From an uncultured Oscillospiraceae bacterium (GTDB lineage: Bacteria; Bacillota; Clostridia; Oscillospirales; Oscillospiraceae), in contig CALWXI010000205.1 of assembly GCA_944385455.1 (NCBI GenBank), positions 1 through 18,854 of the forward strand: a DNA stretch of 18,854 nucleotides, written 5' to 3'. The position numbers were made by a program, and so were the translations under genes. Numbering within the stretch: the first letter of the stretch is position 1; the number at the start of each line of letters is the position of its first letter. Shown one piece after another: positions 13,470 to 18,854 of this stretch. The notes below the pieces were generated by a model. That model was not told the DNA's origin. It did no database searches and was given only the letters and a program-made list of their open reading frames with translations.

Positions 13470-13979
13470 ATGCGCATTTTGGGCATCGACCCCGGCATTG
13501 CCACCATCGGATTTGGTTTGGTGGAGGCTGCTGGAGCAAGCATACGGATGGTCACATATGGGACCATCACCACACCGGCCGGACTGCCGCTGAGCCGTCG
13601 CCTGTATCAGATCAGCACGGATATGGAAGCCCTGATCGGTAAGCTGCGGCCGGACGGTATCTCCATAGAGGAACTGTTCTTCAACACCAACCTCACCACC
13701 GGCATCGCTGTGGCCCATGGACGCGGCGTGATCCTCTGCGCGGCGGAGAAGTGCGGTGTGCCGTTGTACGAGTACACGCCGGGCCAGGTGAAGCTGGCGG
13801 TGACGGGATACGGCAAAGCGGAAAAACGGCAGGTGATGGATATGACCCGGCGGCTCCTGCATCTTCAGGCCGTACCGCGGCCGGATGACGCCGCAGACGC
13901 ACTGGCACTGGCGCTTTGCCATGCGAGGAGCTATACTTCCCGGATTCCCAGGGCCGGAAACGTAAAGGAGACCATATAG
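13470..13979 (+). CDS. ruvC: Holliday junction resolvase RuvC
   Basis: RuvC nicks Holliday junctions symmetrically after RuvAB-driven branch migration. The 169-residue protein has the four acidic catalytic positions: D7 (LGIDPG), E67 (SIEELFF), D140 and D143 (RPDDAADALALALCH). The start ATG at 13470 has SD GGAGGG eight bases upstream and fits the family N-terminus (MRILGIDPGIA). It is first in the ruv operon, and its stop overlaps the SD of ruvA. Confidence 0.97.
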   Translation: MRILGIDPGIATIGFGLVEAAGASIRMVTYGTITTPAGLPLSRRLYQISTDMEALIGKLRPDGISIEELFFNTNLTTGIAVAHGRGVILCAAEKCGVPLYEYTPGQVKLAVTGYGKAEKRQVMDMTRRLLHLQAVPRPDDAADALALALCHARSYTSRIPRAGNVKETI

Positions 13980-13988
13980 GAGGACGCG

Positions 13989-14594
13989 ATGTTTTATTAT
14001 CTGGACGGCACTGTGGCGGAGATCGCGCCGTTTCTGGCGGTGATCGACTGCGGCGGTGTTGGATATGCCTGCAAGACCACCAACAACACCCTCTCCCGGC
14101 TGAAAAAGGGGCAGCGGGGGAAGCTCTACACGTATCTCCATGTGGCAGAGGGGATTTTTGACCTGTACGGCTTTGCGACGCAGAATGAGCTCAGCAGCTT
14201 CAAGCTGCTCCTGGGGGTCTCCGGTGTGGGCCCCAGGGCGGCACTGGCCATCCTCTCCACCGGCACGCCGGAGTCCCTGGCCATGGCCATCGTCACTGGA
14301 GATGAAAAGTCTCTGACGGCGGCGCCGGGAATCGGCAAAAAGATCGCCCAGCGGATTATCCTGGAGCTCAAGGATAAAATGGCCAAGGAGAGCGCCGCCG
14401 CAGGGCTGGATTTCTCCAGCGGGATGTCTGTGAATGCCGTATCCTTTACAAGTAAAGCCACAGAAGCTGCACAAGCACTGGCGGTGCTGGGTTATACCAG
14501 CGCCGAGGTAGCGGCGGCCCTGAAAGGTGTGGACGTGGAGACGCTGCCTCTGGAGGAGATCATCCGTCAGAGCCTGAAGAAAATGGTGAAGTGA
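13989..14594 (+). CDS. ruvA: Holliday junction DNA helicase subunit RuvA
   Basis: RuvA binds four-way junctions as a tetramer and loads RuvB. The 201-residue protein has the N-terminal OB-fold (MFYYLDGTVAEI to about 62) and two helix-hairpin-helix motifs (about 72-90, LLLGVSGVGPRAALAIL; about 107-126, LTAAPGIGKKIAQRI). A flexible linker and a C-terminal RuvB-binding domain (about 153-200, ALAVLGYTSAEVAAALKG) follow. The SD AGGAGG overlaps the ruvC stop. The next gene starts one base after its stop, so translation is probably coupled. Confidence 0.97.
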   Translation: MFYYLDGTVAEIAPFLAVIDCGGVGYACKTTNNTLSRLKKGQRGKLYTYLHVAEGIFDLYGFATQNELSSFKLLLGVSGVGPRAALAILSTGTPESLAMAIVTGDEKSLTAAPGIGKKIAQRIILELKDKMAKESAAAGLDFSSGMSVNAVSFTSKATEAAQALAVLGYTSAEVAAALKGVDVETLPLEEIIRQSLKKMVK

Positions 14595-14595
14595 C

Positions 14596-14928
14596 ATGGC
14601 AAAGCTGGAGCGGACATTCCAAGGCGATTTTGATACGGCGCTCGCTCAAATCCATGAGGGAATCCTCCATGGAAGCGTGTCGGCCAGCTACGAAAACGGC
14701 AGCGACTTTGCCTCCGGCGATGTCCGCTGCGCGGTTCGGATCTACGAGCGGTACAGCTGGTCCGGCGGTAACCGGGTCAGCCTGAATCTGACGCTGGCAG
14801 GGCATGGGAAGGATTTGTTCCTCTCCGCCATTACCTCCGGCGGCAGCCAGGCGATGTTTCTCAAGATCAATACCTGGGGCGAGGAGGCGTTTTTGGACAC
14901 CATCCGCACATTGGTTGATTCCTTTTGA
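14596..14928 (+). CDS. DUF6054 family protein of unknown function
   Basis: A 110-residue soluble protein that I recognise, from memory of the family text, as DUF6054. Characteristic segments are FQGDFDTALAQIHEGILHGS near the N-terminus, DVRCAVRIYERYSW (about 42-55), VSLNLTLAG, and the near-invariant AITSGGSQAMFLKINTWGEE (about 78-97). No signal peptide or membrane helix. No function is known. Its position one base after ruvA and upstream of ruvB implies cotranscription with the ruv genes, but nothing in the sequence shows DNA binding or catalysis. Confidence 0.82.
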   Translation: MAKLERTFQGDFDTALAQIHEGILHGSVSASYENGSDFASGDVRCAVRIYERYSWSGGNRVSLNLTLAGHGKDLFLSAITSGGSQAMFLKINTWGEEAFLDTIRTLVDSF

Positions 14929-14951
14929 AAACCGGGAAGGCGGGGAAGGAC

Positions 14952-15554
14952 ATGAACAGCAACAAAAAGGCGAAGGCCCGCAGAGAGGCCGAGGCGAAGA
15001 AAACGGCGCAGACGAAGCGGATCCTCACCACCGGCGTGGGCATCGGCATGCTCTTTGTGGGCCTCTGGGCGGGACTGACGCTGCAGGCGGCCTTTGGAAC
15101 GGGGACCTGCGGCGGGTCCGACGAGGCACTGGAACGCTACCTGGAGAAATCGCAGGACAGAGCGGTGACCGTTCTGAAAACGGCGCAGGAGGGCCGCGTG
15201 AAGGCGGTGCTCTATGAGCGGGAGGATCTGGGCGGCTGCATCGCCTTGTTCCAGAAGCGCCTCTTCGGTCTGCGCTGGGCCTACGACGGGATGGATACCT
15301 TTTCCGACTCCGGCCTGCATCTCGCCGGAAGCTGGAACGAGGGCGGCTTCGGTGGTTCCAAGTGTGAGATCACTGTCTACGGTGACAACCGGGGCGGGGA
15401 AGTGAACGCCTATGCTGTGACGGATGCCGGGGAGACTGTGGCTCGAGAGGATCTGGAATCGGACTACATCCTGGATATCTACCTTCTGGACGGGGCGACA
15501 GAGATGCCCCGAACCTTAGCCCAATATGACGATTCCGGCAGGGAGCTGGAATAA
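14952..15554 (+). CDS. Single-pass membrane protein of unknown function within the ruv operon
   Basis: Not recognised. The 200-residue product has a strongly basic, lysine/alanine-rich cytoplasmic N-terminus (1-24, NKKAKARREAEAKK) and one membrane helix (about 25-48, GVGIGMLFVGLWAGLTL). A predicted outside domain (about 50-200) has a short helical start (DEALERYLEKSQDRAVTVL) followed by a mixed, acidic, glycine-containing part with cysteines at 53, 96 and 138. The charge pattern supports an N-in, C-out orientation. The ATG at 14952 is chosen with SD GGGGAAGG just upstream; an in-frame TTG at 14925 is less likely. It sits 23 bases after the DUF6054 gene and 15 before ruvB. The C-terminus is acidic. 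A role in recombination cannot be inferred from sequence. Confidence 0.78.
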   Translation: MNSNKKAKARREAEAKKTAQTKRILTTGVGIGMLFVGLWAGLTLQAAFGTGTCGGSDEALERYLEKSQDRAVTVLKTAQEGRVKAVLYEREDLGGCIALFQKRLFGLRWAYDGMDTFSDSGLHLAGSWNEGGFGGSKCEITVYGDNRGGEVNAYAVTDAGETVAREDLESDYILDIYLLDGATEMPRTLAQYDDSGRELE

Positions 15555-15569
15555 AAGGGAAGTGAGCCT

Positions 15570-16622
15570 TTGAGCATCGATTTTGGAAACGACATTTACG
15601 AAGAACCTCTGGTAGCCAAAACCTTTCTCCAGGAGGATGCCCAGGAGGGATCTCTGCGTCCCCGGACGCTGGCGGATTACATCGGCCAAGAGAAGGCCAA
15701 GGAGAATCTGGCTGTGTTCATTGAGGCGGCCAAACGGCGGCAGGAGGCTCTGGACCATGTTTTGCTCCATGGCCCTCCGGGTCTTGGCAAAACCACCCTG
15801 GCGGGCATCATCGCCCAGGAGATGGGCTCCGGCATCCGGATTACCTCCGGCCCCGCCATCGAAAAGCCGGGGGATCTAGCGGCACTTTTGACGAACCTGA
15901 ACGAGGGTGATATCCTCTTCGTGGATGAGATCCACCGGCTCAACCGATCCGTGGAGGAGATCCTGTATCCCGCCATGGAGGACTACGCCCTGGATATCAT
16001 CGTGGGCAAGGGACCGTCCGCCAACTCCATCCGGCTGGACCTGCCCAAGTTCACCCTGATCGGTGCCACCACCCGGGCGGGGCAGCTCTCCGCGCCGCTG
16101 CGGGACCGTTTCGGCGTGACGCTGCGGCTGGAGCTGTATACTCCGGAAGAGCTGGCGCGGATCGTCACCCGCTCGGCGGGAATCCTGGACGTGAACATCG
16201 TGCCCTCCGGCGCCTATGAGATCGCCCGGCGCAGCCGGGGCACACCCCGCATCGCCAACCGGATGCTGCGGCGGGTTCGGGATTTTGCTCAGGTGAAGGC
16301 AGACGGCGTGATTACGGAGACAGTGGCGGATGAGGCGCTGTGCGCGCTGGAGATCGACCATCTGGGGCTGGATCCGGTGGACCGGCGGATGCTCCATGCC
16401 ATCATCGAGAACTACCGCGGTGGTCCGGTGGGCCTGGAGACTTTGGCTGCCACCATCGGCGAGGAGTCCGTGACGCTGGAGGACGTATATGAACCCTATC
16501 TCATGCAGCTGGGCTTTTTGACCCGGACGCCCCGGGGGCGCTGCGTGACCCGAAAGGCCTATGCTCACCTGGGGCTGTCGGTCCCCGGAGATGATCCGGA
16601 GATGGAGCAGCTTCGGATTTGA
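15570..16622 (+). CDS. ruvB: Holliday junction branch migration ATPase RuvB
   Basis: RuvB is the AAA+ motor that drives branch migration with RuvA. The 350-residue protein has Walker A GPPGLGKT (68-75), Walker B FVDEIHRLN (D119, E120), sensor/arginine-finger region GATTRAGQLSAPLRDRFG (165-182), and a C-terminal winged-helix domain ending LGFLTRTPRGRCVT. The start is TTG at 15570 (MSIDFGN), with SD-like GGGAAG about ten bases before; no ATG or GTG in frame lies close by. It closes the ruvCA-orf-orf-ruvB cluster. A short GC palindrome, but no T-tract terminator, follows. Confidence 0.97.
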   Translation: MSIDFGNDIYEEPLVAKTFLQEDAQEGSLRPRTLADYIGQEKAKENLAVFIEAAKRRQEALDHVLLHGPPGLGKTTLAGIIAQEMGSGIRITSGPAIEKPGDLAALLTNLNEGDILFVDEIHRLNRSVEEILYPAMEDYALDIIVGKGPSANSIRLDLPKFTLIGATTRAGQLSAPLRDRFGVTLRLELYTPEELARIVTRSAGILDVNIVPSGAYEIARRSRGTPRIANRMLRRVRDFAQVKADGVITETVADEALCALEIDHLGLDPVDRRMLHAIIENYRGGPVGLETLAATIGEESVTLEDVYEPYLMQLGFLTRTPRGRCVTRKAYAHLGLSVPGDDPEMEQLRI

Positions 16623-16629
16623 TGGAGTA

Positions 16630-16643
16630 CTGCGGCGCCGCAG
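16630..16643. repeat. Short GC palindrome between ruvB and glmM
   Basis: CTGCGGCGCCGCAG is a perfect 14-base palindrome directly after ruvB, with no T-run following. It may form a small mRNA hairpin or be chance in GC-rich DNA. Confidence 0.35.
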
Positions 16644-16685
16644 CTGCGGTGCCGGATTCAGAATGAAGGAAAGGAATCGTGCATT

Positions 16686-18041
16686 ATGGGAAAACTCTTT
16701 GGAACAGACGGGATTCGCGGTGTGGTGGGGGAAAACCTCACCGCTGATATGGCATTTCGGGTAGGCCAGTCCATTGCCTGTGTACTGCGGGAGGAGCTGG
16801 GCCGCCGGCCGGTGCTGATGATCGGCAAGGATACCCGCATCTCCTCCGATATGCTGGAATCCGCCCTGATGGCAGGCATCTGCGACCAGGGCGGCGATGT
16901 GATGCCGGTGGGCACCATCCCCACTCCCGCTGTGGCGTATCTCACCGTGCGGGAGAAGGCGGACGCGGGCATCGTGATCTCCGCGTCCCACAACCCCTAC
17001 GAACATAACGGTATCAAAGTCTTCAACGGCCAGGGCTACAAGCTGCCCGACGAGACGGAGGCCCGCATCGAGGATAAGATCCTTTCCGACGCTTCCATGA
17101 CGCCCCGGACACGCGGTGAGATCGGCCGCCGCCTCCACGGCATGCGGCAGATGAAGCAGGAGTATGTGGATTTCGTGGCTTCCACCATCGATTCGGATCT
17201 GTCCGGCCTGCGGATCCTTGTGGACTGCGCCAACGGTGCCGCCAGCGCCACGGCGCCGGAGCTCTTCGCCCGCTTCCAGGCCCACACGGATTTCATCCAC
17301 AAGGACCCTGATGGCATGAACATCAACAACGGCTGCGGCTCCACCCATCTGGAGGACCTGTCCGCTGCCGTGGTACGAGGCGGTTATGACATCGGCGTGG
17401 CTTTTGACGGCGACGCTGACCGCTGCCTGCTTGTGGATGAGACGGGTGCCGTCATCGACGGCGACAAGGTGATGGCCGTGTGCGCCACGGACATGAAGCG
17501 CCGGGGCATGCTCAACGGCGATACCATTGTAGCCACCGTCATGAGCAATCTGGGCCTCCATGAGTTCTGCCGCAGCCATGGATTGAATCTGGTATGCACT
17601 GCTGTGGGAGACCGCAATGTGCTGGAGGAGATGCTCCGTCACGATTACCGCATCGGCGGTGAGCCGTCCGGCCATACCATCTTCACCGCGCTGGAGACCA
17701 CCGGCGACGGAGAGGTCACTGCTCTGCAATTTTTGCAGGTGCTTGCCCGCTCCGGTGAGAAGGCCAGCACGCTGGCATCCTGCTGCGCCACCTATCCCCA
17801 GGTACTCATCAATGTGGAGGTCCCTCACAGCGGCGGGATCAAGGAAAAGATCATGGCTTCTCAAGAACTGACTAACGCAGTCCATCGGGAAGAGGAAGCG
17901 CTGGCCGGTGCCGGGCGGGTGCTGGTGCGCGCATCCGGTACGGAGGCGCTGATTCGGGTGATGGTGGAGGCGAAAACCACGGAAACCGCAGAGGAAGTGG
18001 CGGAGCGCCTGGCGATTTTTATAAAATCACTAAAATTCTGA
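16686..18041 (+). CDS. glmM: Phosphoglucosamine mutase
   Basis: GlmM converts glucosamine-6-phosphate to glucosamine-1-phosphate for UDP-GlcNAc and peptidoglycan. The 451-residue length is typical. Visible motifs are the N-terminal GTDGIRGVVGE, the phosphoserine loop ISASHNPYEHNGIKVF (active serine S101), the metal loop DGDADRCLLVD (D241, D243, D245), the sugar-binding GGEPSGH and the C-terminal phosphate-binding RASGTEALIRVMVEA. The start ATG has AAGGAAAGGA upstream, about ten bases away. It lies 63 bases after ruvB; no separate promoter was found, so readthrough from the ruv operon is possible. No terminator is seen before sigH. Confidence 0.97.
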   Translation: MGKLFGTDGIRGVVGENLTADMAFRVGQSIACVLREELGRRPVLMIGKDTRISSDMLESALMAGICDQGGDVMPVGTIPTPAVAYLTVREKADAGIVISASHNPYEHNGIKVFNGQGYKLPDETEARIEDKILSDASMTPRTRGEIGRRLHGMRQMKQEYVDFVASTIDSDLSGLRILVDCANGAASATAPELFARFQAHTDFIHKDPDGMNINNGCGSTHLEDLSAAVVRGGYDIGVAFDGDADRCLLVDETGAVIDGDKVMAVCATDMKRRGMLNGDTIVATVMSNLGLHEFCRSHGLNLVCTAVGDRNVLEEMLRHDYRIGGEPSGHTIFTALETTGDGEVTALQFLQVLARSGEKASTLASCCATYPQVLINVEVPHSGGIKEKIMASQELTNAVHREEEALAGAGRVLVRASGTEALIRVMVEAKTTETAEEVAERLAIFIKSLKF

Positions 18042-18071
18042 AGAATTTCACGGCGGATTTTGAACATTTAC

Positions 18072-18101
18072 TTGACATTTCCATGAGCAGACAGGTATAA
18101 T
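18072..18101 (+). promoter_or_regulatory. Near-consensus sigma-A promoter for sigH
   Basis: A perfect TTGACA (18072-18077) and a perfect TATAAT (18096-18101) are separated by 18 bases. The expected transcription start, six to eight bases after the -10, falls at 18107-18109, on or within the sigH ATG. Confidence 0.87.
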
Positions 18102-18106
18102 ACGAT

Positions 18107-18745
18107 ATGTGCAAATCTTATGAGAACACCAAACCCTGGGAAACGCTCCCAGATGAGACCCTTTGCCGCATGGTTTCCCAAGGGAACCGGGAGGCGGAAG
18201 AGATTCTGGTGGCCCGATATAACCGTTTGGTCCGCACCTGTGCCCGTCCCTTTTTTCTGGTGGGGGGGGACAGTGAGGATCTGACCCAGGAGGGCATGGT
18301 GGGACTCATCAAGGCAGTTCGGGAATATGACGCTGAAAAGGATGCGTCTTTCCGGACTTTCGCGGAAATCTGTATACGCAACCGGCTGTATTCCGTTCTC
18401 CGCGCTGCGGCGCGTGATAAGCATTTACCGCTCAATCAGTCGGTTCCTTTGGATACGCCCTACTTTGACAGCAATTCCTACACCTCTGGTACCAATAATT
18501 TGGCGCAGTGCAATCCTGAAGATTTCCTCATCGACAGGGAACATACCGCAGCCCTCTTATCCGGTGTCCGGAAACAGTTGTCCGAATTTGAAGCGAAGAT
18601 TTTGGGGTACTATTTAGACGGTCTTTCATGCAGGGAAATTGCCGGGACGGTCGGCAAACCCCCAAAGTCCGTGGACAACGCTGTGCAGCGCATCCGGCGC
18701 AAGGTCGCGCAGCAACTTTTTTCCGGCGATTTCAGCAAACGCTGA
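18107..18745 (+). CDS. sigH: RNA polymerase sigma-H, early sporulation sigma factor
   Basis: SigH directs transcription at the onset of sporulation. The 212-residue protein shows region 2 (about 16-100) with ARYNRLVRTCARPFFLVGGD and the core-binding/-10 segment EDLTQEGMVGLIKAVREYD, SFRTFAEICIRNRLYSVLRA, the RDKHLPLN stretch typical of SigH, and region 4 (about 155-200) with helix-turn-helix YYLDGLSCREIAGTVGKPPK and SVDNAVQRIRRKV. The only start that keeps the conserved PDETLCRMV segment is ATG at 18107, five bases after the -10 hexamer, so the mRNA is probably leaderless and no SD is available. An eight-G run (18262-18269) lies in the coding region. A small zinc-ribbon gene follows. Confidence 0.94.
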   Translation: MCKSYENTKPWETLPDETLCRMVSQGNREAEEILVARYNRLVRTCARPFFLVGGDSEDLTQEGMVGLIKAVREYDAEKDASFRTFAEICIRNRLYSVLRAAARDKHLPLNQSVPLDTPYFDSNSYTSGTNNLAQCNPEDFLIDREHTAALLSGVRKQLSEFEAKILGYYLDGLSCREIAGTVGKPPKSVDNAVQRIRRKVAQQLFSGDFSKR

Positions 18746-18783
18746 ACGCAATATATTTTTCTTTTCAAAGAGAGGGTAAAATC

Positions 18784-18854
18784 ATGTACGAAGACAAGAC
18801 TTTAGTGTGCAAAGAGTGCGGCCAGGAGTTCGTGTTCACCGCCGGTGAGCAGGA
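18784..18854 (+). CDS. Small zinc-ribbon protein, 5' part (3' end outside window)
   Basis: Only 23 complete codons are visible: MYEDKTLVCKECGQEFVFTA and so on. The first half of a treble-clef/zinc-ribbon (CKECG) with the following EFVFTAGEQ matches the start of a widespread small zinc-ribbon family in Clostridia. The second cysteine pair would lie outside the window. SD AGAGAGGG lies about seven bases before the ATG. It is 38 bases downstream of sigH. Function unknown. Confidence 0.8.
   Translation, partial: MYEDKTLVCKECGQEFVFTAGEQ

Noticed and set aside
12037..13539. Long minus-strand open frame (500 codons) across the DUF4179 gene
   Set aside because: Antisense shadow that also crosses a clear terminator and the ruvC promoter; no recognisable motif.
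15876..17885. Very long minus-strand open frame (669 codons) across ruvB and glmM
   Set aside because: Runs across two well-identified plus-strand genes and the gap between them; histidine/glycine/arginine-rich text is typical of antisense frames in GC-rich DNA.

Overview
The window is an ordinary-looking chromosomal segment of a GC-rich, spore-forming Firmicute, most likely an Oscillospiraceae-type Clostridium (Flavonifractor/Oscillibacter-like). This placement is inferred from the strongly G/C-biased third codon positions, the sporulation genes (a SpoIID-family protein, SpoIIM, the early sporulation sigma factor SigH), the ECF sigma/DUF4179 pair, the DUF6054 gene and the archaeal-type aspartate-semialdehyde dehydrogenase. 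I see no phage, insertion sequence, CRISPR array, tRNA or rRNA.

Layout. 1-2338 (+): the 3' part of tyrS, then an ABC-F protein of the YkpA/YbiT group. 2465-4536 (-): dapA and asd, two consecutive steps of lysine/diaminopimelate synthesis, with asd upstream and a terminator-like hairpin between them. 4588-9513 (+): a promoter, a secreted SpoIID/LytB protein with a SPOR-like region, queA and tgt (queuosine tRNA modification), then yajC with its own promoter, a terminator whose 3' arm is also the Shine-Dalgarno of the next gene, and a small TIGR04086/YrzE-like membrane protein. 9514-9873: a 360-base gap with a structured 3' tail, a strong terminator, an AT-rich island with a tandem repeat, and a promoter. 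9874-11413 (+): spoIIM and xerD, closed by a palindromic terminator. 11473-13408 (+): an ECF sigma factor translationally coupled to a DUF4179 membrane protein, with a candidate autoregulatory promoter and a terminator. 13411-16622 (+): promoter, ruvC, ruvA, a DUF6054 gene, an unrecognised single-pass membrane protein, and ruvB. 16686-18041 (+): glmM. 18072-18745 (+): a near-consensus promoter and sigH. 18784-end: the start of a small zinc-ribbon protein.

How the genes work together. Several serve the cell wall and sporulation: DapA/Asd supply diaminopimelate, GlmM supplies glucosamine-1-phosphate, SpoIID- and SpoIIM-family proteins act in septal peptidoglycan remodelling during engulfment, and SigH drives early sporulation. 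RuvABC and XerD act in recombination and chromosome-dimer resolution, and QueA/Tgt in tRNA modification.

There is no clear new multi-gene system. The points most worth checking are local: sigH appears to be transcribed as a leaderless mRNA; xerD has no canonical start codon and probably begins at CTG; an intrinsic terminator doubles as an SD-sequestering hairpin after yajC; two uncharacterised genes sit inside the ruv operon; and the ABC-F protein has a degenerate second ATP site.
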